From Methylocella silvestris BL2 (GTDB lineage: Bacteria; Pseudomonadota; Alphaproteobacteria; Rhizobiales; Beijerinckiaceae): a stretch of 64,000 bases of DNA. The notes below the pieces were generated by a model. That model made no database searches. It saw nothing but the letters and a program-made list of their open reading frames with translations, and had not been told where the DNA came from. The stretch covers positions 3,623,001 to 3,687,000 of the forward strand of contig NC_011666.1 of NCBI RefSeq assembly GCF_000021745.1, written 5' to 3'. Shown here piece after piece: positions 55,678 to 63,709 of the stretch; position 1 is the stretch's first letter, and every line of letters begins with the position of its first letter. Both the position numbers and the translations under genes were made by a program.

Positions 55678-55932
55678 TCAGGGGATGTTGGAGGCGGGAT
55701 TGCGGCCTTCGAGCACGGCTCCGAAGCTGCCGCTGACGCCGCGCGGATTGGCGACGACGCCGTATTGAACCGTCCAATCGGGCGCCTCATGCGCTGCTGA
55801 GGCGGCTGGCGCCTGGCTTTCATGCAGAGAGCGCCGACGCATGTGATCTTGATCCGTGTGAGCGGGGCTCACAAGCGCAATGCCAAGAGAAACACCGAGA
55901 GAAAGCGCGCAGAATGTGATGATCTTGTGCAT
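55678..55932 (-). CDS. Small secreted protein of unknown function
   Basis: This 84-residue protein has a signal peptide (MHKIITFCALSLGVSLGIALVSPAHT) and a mature part with SQAPAASAAHEAPDWTVQYG and a tail FGAVLEGRNPASNIP. AGGA lies about 5 bases before the ATG at 55932. No family is recognised. The 240 bases between it and the FUSC gene hold no supported gene. Confidence 0.65.
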   Translation of the reverse strand: MHKIITFCALSLGVSLGIALVSPAHTDQDHMRRRSLHESQAPAASAAHEAPDWTVQYGVVANPRGVSGSFGAVLEGRNPASNIP

Positions 55933-56107
55933 TGTCGTCCTAGCGACACCGGAAGTTCCTGTCGCCCACATGAAAAGAAAATGGCGGATCTACCTGTGAA
56001 GGAGACTTCGCGCAGATCCGCCAAGGCGACGCTCGCCGGGGGGCCGGGGAGGGGCGAGCGTGACGCCAAAGGCTTGGGGTGTTCGAAACGCCCGCTTGAG
56101 CCGGCGA

Positions 56108-56374
56108 TCAATCGGCGACGCCGCCGGGTCCTTCCGGATGAGCCGGGCTGCCGCCCAGGCCCTGGCGTCCGCGGGCCCCGGACTCCTGATAGGAAAGATG
56201 ATCGGACTCTTCCGGCGTCAGGCTGCGCGCCGGGCTCTGGTAGATCCCATAGTATCTGTTCGCGTCGGCGGGGTATTTGTCCTTCGCCGCGACCGCGCCG
56301 GCTGAAGCGGCGAGGAGCGTGGCGGCGATCATGACGCTGTTAACGCGGACGGAATGTTTTGCGAGGCTGCGCAC
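56108..56374 (-). CDS. Small secreted protein of unknown function
   Basis: The GTG at 56374 has GGAG 7 bases upstream and opens an 88-residue protein with a signal peptide (SVMIAATLLAASAGAVAAKDK). The mature part reads YPADANRYYGIYQSPARS and ends YQESGARGRQGLGGSPAHPEGPGGVAD, a Gly-rich C-terminal pattern I have seen in short alphaproteobacterial secreted proteins. The family is not named with confidence. Confidence 0.65.
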   Translation of the reverse strand: MRSLAKHSVRVNSVMIAATLLAASAGAVAAKDKYPADANRYYGIYQSPARSLTPEESDHLSYQESGARGRQGLGGSPAHPEGPGGVAD

Positions 56375-56725
56375 GGGAATGCTCCTATAAGCAATCGAGC
56401 CATCATATAAATATATCCGCGGCTCATGAGAGCTATATAGTACAATCAGGCAACTTCGCGTAGCGCTAAACATGGTTTATACTTGTTAGTCTTGCAATTC
56501 AGTATTCCGGATTCAATAGCGAGTCGCCCACTTGACGCGCTCCGGGCAAGGGAAGCCTTGGCCGATGAATGAGATCGGGTTGACGGCCGCCCAGTGAGCG
56601 TTGGCCCATTGGCTGTGCGCCCTTGACGGGCTCAGCGTTCGGCGTCGGTAAATCGGGTGGGCGTCAGAGCTGTGCGAAAGCATGCGCGCGAACGGCGAAC
56701 GCCGACGCATTCTGTTCCGCGCCGG
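56375..56725. other. Gene-free gap with an A+T-rich promoter-like patch
   Basis: The 350 bases between two minus-strand small genes include an A+T-rich section at about 56395-56450 (atataaatatatccgcggc), likely the promoter of the GTG-started gene. No supported gene lies in the rest. Confidence 0.45.
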
Positions 56726-56971
56726 TCAGTTGTCGCCAGAGGCTTTGCCTTTGTCGCGATCGCCTGACGGCTTTTCACCGCTCGGCGGGGTCGGCGAGGG
56801 CATTCCGTCCTGGCCTGCGGCTGCTCCGCTCTCCTTCGACTGGCCTCCCGGCGTCACGTTGCCGCCAGCGCCGGCGTCATTCCGGCTTTGACCGGTCGGG
56901 TTCGTATTGGAAGCCATGGCGAGCGGGGACAGAGCGAGTAAGGCGGCTGAAAATACGATGGCGAGCCTCAT
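56726..56971 (-). CDS. Small secreted Gly/Ser/Pro-rich protein
   Basis: This 81-residue protein has a signal peptide (MRLAIVFSAALLALSPLAMAS) and a low-complexity mature part rich in Gly, Ser and Pro (GNVTPGGQSKESGAAAGQDG, PSGEKPSGDRDKGKASGDN). It lacks cysteines and is probably disordered. GGGAGG is 5 bases before the ATG at 56971, which is a strong ribosome-binding site. Unknown function. Confidence 0.7.
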   Translation of the reverse strand: MRLAIVFSAALLALSPLAMASNTNPTGQSRNDAGAGGNVTPGGQSKESGAAAGQDGMPSPTPPSGEKPSGDRDKGKASGDN

Positions 56972-57169
56972 TGATTCCTCCCTGGCGAACAGCATTTGTA
57001 ACGACCCGCGGCTTGAAAAGGTCCACGACCGTCGTAACAAACAGGCGCTGTCGATCCATCGCGGTGATACGGCGGCGAGGGATGCGCGAGGGGGCCGGCC
57101 GGGATCAATCCATCGTTGCGTTTATCTTGAGCCAATATAAACTTGCGTTTGTCGTCCGCTCCCTCGTGA

Positions 57170-57901
57170 ATGGGATTTGCTGACGTGAATCATGATCTGA
57201 TCGAGCAAATTGAGGGCTGTTGGGCCGATGGCGGATTAGAAGAGCTGCTGGAGCTCGTCTGCCGCAGCTATGATCTGTTTTCCGTCATATATATCTGCCC
57301 GTCTTTCATCGGATTCAGTCTTTCCGCTCCGTTTATTGTTCAACCGCCTTGCCGAGGTTGGGCCGATCAGCAAAAAATCCAGTCGCTCCTGTCGACGGAT
57401 CCGATGGTTCGGGCGATGTCGCGCACTGTGCTGCCGATGGACTGGGCCGCTCTTCGGCAAAAGAGCGCGCACGAAACCGGAATTCACTTCCTGCCGGGCG
57501 AGGATGGCGCTCTGCGGCAAGGCCTGACGATCCCTGTGCGTGGTCCCTCGAACAGTGTTTGGGGGCTTTTCATCGCTACATCGAACGAAAGCGAAATTTG
57601 CTGGGCGTCACGTCGGCATGAGCTGATGATCGACCTGGCTCATATCGCGCATTATGTCCATAAGCGCGCATGCGACATACATGGCGAGGGGCACACGATC
57701 GATCTCAGCACGATCACGCGCCGCGAGATCGAGGCGCTCGCGCTTGTGGCGCAAGGCAAAAAGCCTGGCGAGATCGCAATGCTCATGCGAATTTCGAACG
57801 ACACGGTCAAGGCGCATCTCGATTCGGCCCGCGACAAGCTACAGGCGCTCAATCGCGTACATGCGGCCGCAAAGGCGCTGCGAGCCGGGCTCATTTCATG
57901 A
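57170..57901 (+). CDS. LuxR-type transcriptional regulator, no LuxI partner nearby
   Basis: This 243-residue protein has an N-terminal autoinducer-type domain and a C-terminal LuxR HTH (LSTITRREIEALALVAQGKKPGEIAMLMRISNDTVKAHLDSARDKLQALN). The DP pair of acyl-homoserine-lactone pockets is present (STDPMVRA) and a Trp follows at MDW, but the usual WxxxY segment is not evident. No synthase lies next to it, so it is a LuxR 'solo'. The ligand, if any, is unknown. Confidence 0.83.
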   Translation: MGFADVNHDLIEQIEGCWADGGLEELLELVCRSYDLFSVIYICPSFIGFSLSAPFIVQPPCRGWADQQKIQSLLSTDPMVRAMSRTVLPMDWAALRQKSAHETGIHFLPGEDGALRQGLTIPVRGPSNSVWGLFIATSNESEICWASRRHELMIDLAHIAHYVHKRACDIHGEGHTIDLSTITRREIEALALVAQGKKPGEIAMLMRISNDTVKAHLDSARDKLQALNRVHAAAKALRAGLIS

Positions 57902-58125
57902 AGGGGCAGGGGGCTCGGCTACAGAGCGGCTTGCTGTCGCCTATGCTTGAAAGGCGCTCTTTTCTTTACGAAAGAAGCGAACGGATAGATTTCGATATTT
58001 AACATTTACTAGTATTTAGGACTTGTGTAATTTTTTGTTACTGGACATTTAAGCAAAAGGTAAGAGTATTTATTTACTTTAGTATGCGTCAATTTTCTAA
58101 TTTGGTTCCGGGCAAAGCTTAAATT

Positions 58126-58202
58126 CCACAACTTATGGTTGTGGCGGCGTCATTGCCGTCACGGGAGAGCATCAGGCGCTCGTTCTGAACGTCTGATGCT
58201 CT
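58126..58202. other. Cluster of three hairpins in the LuxR-downstream gap
   Basis: Three inverted repeats lie end to end: CCACAAC/GTTGTGG (58126-58144), CGGC/GCCG (58145-58158), and a perfect 10-bp stem AGAGCATCAG/CTGATGCTCT (58166-58202, extendable to 13 bp with one wobble). They follow an A+T-rich stretch of about 140 bases with no gene. This might be a terminator region, a small RNA or repeats. Confidence 0.5.
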
Positions 58203-58368
58203 TATCGCCATTTTCGCTATAACGTTGGCGACGCCAGTTGAGCGGAAACGGCTGCGCGACGCTCGTTAGAGGCCGTTTGGAAATACGTTTTCCTCATCCT
58301 CGAAGGATGCGGTCAGGGCGTATTGTTGACGCCCTCGTGTCCTGAGCTTGTCGAAGGACGACACGGCC

Positions 58369-58396
58369 GTCAAAGTCGGGCTTTCCCGACTTTGAC
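58369..58396. repeat. Perfect 12-bp inverted repeat with a 4-base loop
   Basis: GTCAAAGTCGGG at 58369-58380 and CCCGACTTTGAC at 58385-58396 form an exact 12-bp stem with loop CTTT. Just before it lies CCTGAGCTTGTCGAAGGA (58341-58358), a half-palindromic motif of the kind dispersed in many genomes. No T-run follows. Confidence 0.6.
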
Positions 58397-58475
58397 ATCA
58401 AGGAACCTGATCTCGGCAGCAGCCCTGATCTGGGGGTCTCCTCACCATGAGGGCTTTGGAGAAATAGGGGCTTTG

Positions 58476-59264
58476 TCAGCGCGGCGCTGCGCTTGTTGCG
58501 TTAAGGAGCGCCGAAACCTTGCCGCCCAGATTCACGAAATCATTCGGCGGCTGAGCCAGGGCGCCCTCGAACGGATAATCGAGCAGGCGCGCGACGATCA
58601 GGATGCTGGCGATTCCGGCTGAGAAACAGGCGGCGACCGCGACGGCCGTCGATGCATATTGAAGAGCCGAAAACGATACGGATAACGCCAGCACGAGCGC
58701 CAACCCAATCAGCACGCACCACAGCGCGATCGGAACGCCGCTTCCGCCTTCATAGATCCGGATCCCACGCTGCGTATGGGCCTGGGTCAGAAGTGAAAGG
58801 ATCGCATTCTTTGTGTCGTGTTGATCGGGATCCGTCGTCCGGACATTGAGCGCCGCCTTGATCAGCATCTGCAGTTTCTGATCGGAGCCGGTATCTTCCC
58901 CGCGCGTTTTTGCAACTACCGGATATTCGTCGGAGACAACAGTTTGCAGGTAGCTTTGCTCGGCGGACAAAATTGCGGCAGCGTCCGCGGCGGGCAGCGT
59001 GGCCGCCAGAAGCGCGGCGCCATGCAGCGCGCCGGCTTCCAGATTGGCGGCCTGCGCGGCGTCGTTATATTCGTTCCAGGTCCCGCTAAACACAAAGGCG
59101 AGAAGGACGGCGAACACAACGCCAAGCTGCAGAAAGACCACCGAGCCGACTTCATGGTGCTGCCGCCGAACGTCAAAGTCGATCCATCGCTGGATGATGG
59201 CCGTCACGACGGCCGCCAACAGGGCTGCGGCCAAGACAATCGAAATGGCAACGGCGTAACTCAT
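58476..59264 (-). CDS. DUF4239-like (bestrophin-like) membrane protein
   Basis: This 262-residue protein has two N-terminal helices, with HEVGSVVFLQLGVVFAVLLAFVFSGTWNEY, a central soluble part and two C-terminal helices (GVPIALWCVLIGLALVLALSVSF, AVAVAACFSAGIASILIVARLL). This layout matches the DUF4239 group of putative bestrophin-like membrane proteins of unknown function. The ATG at 59264 opens the first helix. Confidence 0.7.
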   Translation of the reverse strand: MSYAVAISIVLAAALLAAVVTAIIQRWIDFDVRRQHHEVGSVVFLQLGVVFAVLLAFVFSGTWNEYNDAAQAANLEAGALHGAALLAATLPAADAAAILSAEQSYLQTVVSDEYPVVAKTRGEDTGSDQKLQMLIKAALNVRTTDPDQHDTKNAILSLLTQAHTQRGIRIYEGGSGVPIALWCVLIGLALVLALSVSFSALQYASTAVAVAACFSAGIASILIVARLLDYPFEGALAQPPNDFVNLGGKVSALLNATSAAPR

Positions 59265-59302
59265 CGGGCCAATCTTTCTGCGGCGTTGCGCGAAACCCGG
59301 GA

Positions 59303-59806
59303 TCAGGTCAGCTCTAGGCCGATAACAAGACCGGTCAACGCGACTGCGGACAGGACGATGGCGTAAAAAGCTGCGACCGCCAAGCGCCACGCCCGACCGC
59401 GTCTGCGCCCTCCGATGATCGGCGCTCCCTTCAGATTTGGGTGGATCACCTCAAAGGAATAAGAGAGGCCTTTGGCTTCGGCCTTGACGCCGGTTGCGGC
59501 CTGTCCGGCGCTGACGCCGGCAAGCCAGCCATCCGCTTGCGGCGTCTCCAGCCGCTGGCGCGTTCCCGCCATCACGGCGTCCGCTTCTTCGACCGATCGA
59601 AACGCGAAGACCACCGGCGTCGCCACGCCCACGGATGGCCCGCCGGCGGGAGACGGGGCTCGGCTGATCATGACGGCGCCATCGGAACGCATCATGACGA
59701 AGATGTTTGCGGCGGCGCGGTGAGCGCGCGCGCTCGAGCCGAAAAGGCGCGCGCGGGATCTGGAGCCGAAATTGCCGGGGGCGGAGCGCCGGCATTGCGT
59801 GGTCAT
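59303..59806 (-). CDS. Unknown protein with a C-terminal membrane helix
   Basis: This protein has an Arg-rich N-terminal region, a middle part (FAFRSVEEADAVMAGTRQRLETPQADGWLAGVSAG) and one C-terminal helix (LAVAAFYAIVLSAVALTGLVIGLEL). The frame is open from 59983; an ATG at 59806 is used because AAGGAG lies upstream. It is not recognised and the start is weakly supported. About 470 bases upstream, to the next gene, hold no other supported gene. Confidence 0.45.
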   Translation of the reverse strand: MTTQCRRSAPGNFGSRSRARLFGSSARAHRAAANIFVMMRSDGAVMISRAPSPAGGPSVGVATPVVFAFRSVEEADAVMAGTRQRLETPQADGWLAGVSAGQAATGVKAEAKGLSYSFEVIHPNLKGAPIIGGRRRGRAWRLAVAAFYAIVLSAVALTGLVIGLELT

Positions 59807-60276
59807 TGGCGCTCGGCGCTCCTTCATGGCGGACGTTCCGAGCGGCCCGCGGCTCAAGCCGAAGGCTGACGGATTTTTCAATCCCTCACTCGTAACAACG
59901 CCAGCATCAAGGAAAAGTGTCATAAAGCACCCGAGGAAATGGGCGCTCTTGCCGGCGAGCGTGCGGTATATGCTCGCCATCACGTCGGCATCATGCGTTT
60001 TTCAACGGATGCGCGAAGCCGGAATTTTTTGCTTGTAGCGTGTGTCCCATCGAACAGCCAGCCGCGCACGGCGATGCGCCGTCGCGCCCGCCTGCGCAGT
60101 TCTGCCAGACGATCCCTGTTGGGAAACGGCGGCCCTCGATCTCGTCTGACGCGACTCGCGTCCGTTCGACGTTGCTGCCAGGGCCTCAGATCGGGAGGAG
60201 ATCGCGGCGGCGCCGTCGTTCACAGCGCGCCGACCGTAATGGGAGAGCGCTATGAACGCCGCACGCGACGCCTTGC

Positions 60277-61326
60277 TCAGGGGACCAGGATGCTATGGTC
60301 GTAATCGACGAGGCCGCGGCTCGTTACGACGATCCAGCCGCCGCCGCGCCGCTCGATCGATTTGACGGTGCCCGCGCCCGGAATCTGATCGCCGATGGCG
60401 ACTTCCATCGAGCCGCGCGCATTCTCGATCAGCGCGACGCCGTCATAGACCTCCCGGACGACCCAACTCGTGATCAACTGCAGTCGCGCGCCGGCGTCGG
60501 CGGCTGGCTGGCTTTTCGGCGGCGCGTTCTTCTGCTCCTGCGTCGCCGCCTTGACGATCGGCGCGATCGATCCCGTCGGCAGGGCCGTCTGTTTTTCGAT
60601 CCGGTTCAGACGATCGGCGACCTGCTTCAACCCCGGATCGCGCTGAAGCTTGTCGACCTTTGTGGAAAGTTCGGCGAGCGCGGCAGACGTATCCGTCTTG
60701 ATCGAATCGACTTTCGCCTTCAGGGCGTCGACGCTTTTCTCCACGCCGCGCTGATCCTTGCCAGACTGGGCTTGCGCGACGGAGACGCGCAACGCCTCAA
60801 CATTGGCTTTGAGGGCGCCGATCTCTGTAACCATGGCCTGCGTCTTGCGCAGCAATTCGGCGCGGTCCGCGCTCTCGCGCAAGGCGATGTCCGAGGCCGC
60901 CCTTTCGGACCCCGTCCCCGGATTGCCGCCGAAGAAATAAGTTCCGGCGGCGAAGGCAAAGCCAAGCACCGCAAGCACGAAGGCCGCGCTGGAGCCGTAA
61001 TTGATGAAGGCGGCGAGCTTGCCGGCCGGCGGTTCGGGCGGCGGCTCTTGCTCCCGCGTGGCGAAAAACGGCGCGAGGTCGGATAGCCCGGCGTCCACCG
61101 GGCGAAGGCCGCCGCCATGCTCCCCGCCGGGCGTAGAATGTTCGGCGTCCTCCCCGGCGTCGTCCGCCCGGATCTCCCCCTCGGCGTCGCCATCGCCATC
61201 ATGCGGGGCGCCGCCGTCAGCTGGAACGATATTTCTGGAGCTTGCGTCAGACGCGCCGGGCTCAAAGCCATGGGGGCGTTCCTCGGGGCCATCGCCCGGC
61301 GGCGGAACGTCTGGTTCGTGGTCCAT
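60277..61326 (-). CDS. Membrane-anchored coiled-coil protein of unknown function
   Basis: This 349-residue protein has an acidic, Gly/Pro-rich N-terminal 100 residues, one membrane helix (AAFINYGSSAAFVLAVLGFAFAAGTYFFGG), a long coiled coil (about 140-235: ESADRAELLRKTQAMVTEIGALKANVEALRVSVAQAQ) and a compact C-terminal domain (WVVREVYDGVALIENARGSMEVAIGDQIPGAGTVKSIERRGGGWIVVTSRGLVDYDHS). The last part resembles the periplasmic PilP/GspC-like small beta-domain, but I do not assign a function. Confidence 0.75.
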   Translation of the reverse strand: MDHEPDVPPPGDGPEERPHGFEPGASDASSRNIVPADGGAPHDGDGDAEGEIRADDAGEDAEHSTPGGEHGGGLRPVDAGLSDLAPFFATREQEPPPEPPAGKLAAFINYGSSAAFVLAVLGFAFAAGTYFFGGNPGTGSERAASDIALRESADRAELLRKTQAMVTEIGALKANVEALRVSVAQAQSGKDQRGVEKSVDALKAKVDSIKTDTSAALAELSTKVDKLQRDPGLKQVADRLNRIEKQTALPTGSIAPIVKAATQEQKNAPPKSQPAADAGARLQLITSWVVREVYDGVALIENARGSMEVAIGDQIPGAGTVKSIERRGGGWIVVTSRGLVDYDHSILVP

Positions 61327-61582
61327 AGGTTTCGTCCTTAAAGGCTCGTCAATTCCCGATTGACGATTGAACCTCTACTCTTAAATCTGCGTTAAGAATT
61401 AGGCGAAGGGGATCGCTTTTGCGTGATAAGGCGGCGCTTATGGCGTTCCTTTCCCCTCCCGATAGGTTGCTTTCTGCGAGAGAGTAGGGCCATCCTCAAC
61501 TTGATTTGAAGCGAATGATCCAGATCAACCACGGCTTGCGCAACTCTGCGATCGTCCGGGTTGATCAACAAGGACGACGAGG

Positions 61583-61825
61583 ATGAAAGCGATTGTTCTT
61601 ACGACCCTCCTGGCTGCGCTCGTCGGAGGCGCGGCGCTGGCCCAGACCGCTCCGGAGCTGTCGCAACCGAAGCCAGGACAACTGCTTGATAGGGACTATC
61701 TGACCTCGACCGGCGAAGTGGTGCCGCGTCCGGGCGTGCCCCAGGCTTCGGGCCCGACCAAGCTCGACCGCTCCATCCAGCACCGCGACGACAAGATCGA
61801 CAAGAGCATCTGCAGCAATTGCTGA
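61583..61825 (+). CDS. Small secreted protein ending in a CxxC motif
   Basis: This 80-residue protein has a signal peptide (MKAIVLTTLLAALVGGAALAQ) and a short polar mature part (PKPGQLLDRDYLTSTGEVVPRPG) that ends DKIDKSICSNC. The final CSNC could bind a metal or form a disulfide. GAGG lies next to the ATG. It is not recognised. The 256 bases before it hold no supported gene. Confidence 0.7.
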   Translation: MKAIVLTTLLAALVGGAALAQTAPELSQPKPGQLLDRDYLTSTGEVVPRPGVPQASGPTKLDRSIQHRDDKIDKSICSNC

Positions 61826-61895
61826 GCACGGCCTCGCGTCCGGCTTCCGGCTCTTTTGATCGAGGAACTTCCCTTCATTTCGGCAAGGCACAGGC

Positions 61896-62996
61896 ATGCG
61901 CGTCGAGGGCAAGCCATACACGACCATTTGGACTGGCGAGGACGGCGCAAGCATCAAGATCATCGATCAGACGCGGCTGCCGCACCGGTTCGAGATCATC
62001 GCGATTTCGGACGTCGAGGCGGCCGCGCGCGCCATCGCGGAGATGTGGGTGCGCGGCGCGCCGCTGATCGGCGTCACCGCCGCCTATGGCCTCGCTTTGG
62101 CCATGCGGGCGGATCCGTCGGACGCCAATCTCGAGCGCGCCTCTGCCCATCTCAAGGCGACGCGTCCGACCGCCGTTAATCTGCAATGGGCCGTCGATCG
62201 CGTGCGGCGGCTGATCGAATCGGCGCCGCCGCCGCAGCGCTTCGCGGCGGCCTTCGCCGAGGCGGGCGTCATCGCGCGCGACGATATCGCCCTATGCGAG
62301 GCGATCGGCATGCATGGGCTTTCCCTTATCAAGACCATCGCCGCCGGCAAGCCTCCCGGCGCGCCGGTCAATGTGCTGACGCATTGCAACGCGGGCTGGC
62401 TCGCCACCGTGGATTGGGGCACGGCGACGGCGCCGGTCTACAAGGCCCATGACGCAGGGCTGGCCGTCCATGTCTATGTCGATGAAACGCGTCCCCGCAA
62501 TCAGGGCGCCGCGCTCACCGCTTTTGAGCTCGGCCAGCACGGCGTCCCCCATACGGTGATCGTCGACAATGCCGGCGGCCATCTGATGCAGCATGGTGGG
62601 ATCGACATGGTGATTGTCGGAACCGACCGCACGACCGCCTCCGGCGACGTTTGCAACAAGATCGGCACCTATCTGAAGGCGCTCGCCGCCAGGGACAACA
62701 ACATCCCCTTTTATGTCGCCGCGCCGTCTCCCTCGATCGATTTTTCGATCGCCGACGGCGTTCGCGAGGTCCCGATCGAGATCCGGTCCGAAGCCGAGGT
62801 GACGCATATTTCCGGATTGTCAGCGGACGGCGAAATCACGCGCGTGCGTCTGACGCCTGAGGGCAGCCGCGCCCTTAATCCGGCCTTTGACGTCACGCCG
62901 GCGCGGCTGGTGACGGGGCTGATCACCGAACGCGGGGTGATCAAGGCCAATGCATCGGCTCTCGCCGCCGCCTTTCGCGAGCGCGTCGCCGGCTAG
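61896..62996 (+). CDS. mtnA: S-methyl-5-thioribose-1-phosphate isomerase
   Basis: This 366-residue protein matches MtnA of the methionine salvage pathway. It has [22 protein letters not shown] near the N-terminus, the catalytic Cys in [13 protein letters not shown] and the catalytic Asp in [21 protein letters not shown]. It converts 5-methylthioribose-1-phosphate to the ribulose isomer. AAGG lies before the ATG. No other salvage genes are adjacent in this window. Confidence 0.95.
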   Translation: MRVEGKPYTTIWTGEDGASIKIIDQTRLPHRFEIIAISDVEAAARAIAEMWVRGAPLIGVTAAYGLALAMRADPSDANLERASAHLKATRPTAVNLQWAVDRVRRLIESAPPPQRFAAAFAEAGVIARDDIALCEAIGMHGLSLIKTIAAGKPPGAPVNVLTHCNAGWLATVDWGTATAPVYKAHDAGLAVHVYVDETRPRNQGAALTAFELGQHGVPHTVIVDNAGGHLMQHGGIDMVIVGTDRTTASGDVCNKIGTYLKALAARDNNIPFYVAAPSPSIDFSIADGVREVPIEIRSEAEVTHISGLSADGEITRVRLTPEGSRALNPAFDVTPARLVTGLITERGVIKANASALAAAFRERVAG

Positions 62997-62997
62997 A

Positions 62998-63040
62998 GTA
63001 TTTTCCGCAAAGACTGCGACCTTTTGCGATGAGAAAATGC
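62998..63040. repeat. Second palindromic intergenic repeat (RIME-like)
   Basis: GTATTTTC (62998-63005) pairs with GAAAATGC (63033-63040), and inside that CGCAAAG (63006-63012) pairs with CTTTTGCG (63021-63028) with one bulge. It starts 2 bases after the mtnA stop, so it may also aid termination. It resembles the repeat at 171-216 in type, not in exact sequence. Confidence 0.55.
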
Positions 63041-63092
63041 ATGATTTCAAAGAGATCGGGAATCCTCACGAATCCATAATTCGCGAAAATGC

Positions 63093-63647
63093 TTAGATCG
63101 CGTCGACTCGCTTCTCCCGCCGCCACCAGAGGAATGCGAAGCCAATTCCAGCGAGCGCGATGACGACCAGCGCGATGAACAGCGCCGACTGATCGAGCCA
63201 GGCGATCGCCGGGACGCAAAGCGCCATGACGACGCCATTGGCGCACATCCGCCACGAGCCGATATGCACGCCGGCGATAAAGGCGCCAAGCGCCAGCAGA
63301 AGCAGGATGGTGAGGCTTGTCGTATCTGTGTCGGCGATTGCCTGAACGCTCGGCAGCAGCACGAGATTCATGGCGACGAGGAAAGCGCCCCAATGCAGCG
63401 CCTGCGTCCAGATCAGCCGCCAGCGGCCGGCGCCCTCGCCGGCCGAGGACCAGCCCGCGGCGATGCAGACTACGGCGATGACCAGCGCCATGAACTCCCA
63501 ATAGCCGACCAGCGGCTGGCGCGACATGCTGATATAGGCCACGCCGCCAAGCGTCAGCGCGAGAATCAGCAGATAGGGCAGTTCGCGCAGCCAGAATTCC
63601 TTGAGGCTCGACGGCTCCGAAGGGTATGCATCGTCAAACTCAGTCAT
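63093..63647 (-). CDS. Small multi-helix membrane protein of unknown function
   Basis: This 184-residue protein has about five hydrophobic helices (for example LPYLLILALTLGGVAYISM, GYWEFMALVIAVVCIAAGW, TDTTSLTILLLLALGAFIAG and ALFIALVVIALAGIGFAFLWW). No known family motif is seen. It is paralogous to the next gene: the order of helices and phrases such as LTILLLLALG/LTVLLLLGLG and VMALCVPAIAWLDQS/VMALAVPGIAWLQQS match. Both lie on the same strand. Confidence 0.75.
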   Translation of the reverse strand: MTEFDDAYPSEPSSLKEFWLRELPYLLILALTLGGVAYISMSRQPLVGYWEFMALVIAVVCIAAGWSSAGEGAGRWRLIWTQALHWGAFLVAMNLVLLPSVQAIADTDTTSLTILLLLALGAFIAGVHIGSWRMCANGVVMALCVPAIAWLDQSALFIALVVIALAGIGFAFLWWRREKRVDAI

Positions 63648-63709
63648 CTCGCTCGCTCATTTTAGCCGCTGTCCATGAGGTTGCGTCCATGGCGCCGGTG
63701 GAAGCCCGA

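Noticed and set aside
56513-56710. A 65-codon frame on the minus strand
   Set aside because: No signal peptide, ribosome-binding site or recognisable pattern; it looks like chance.
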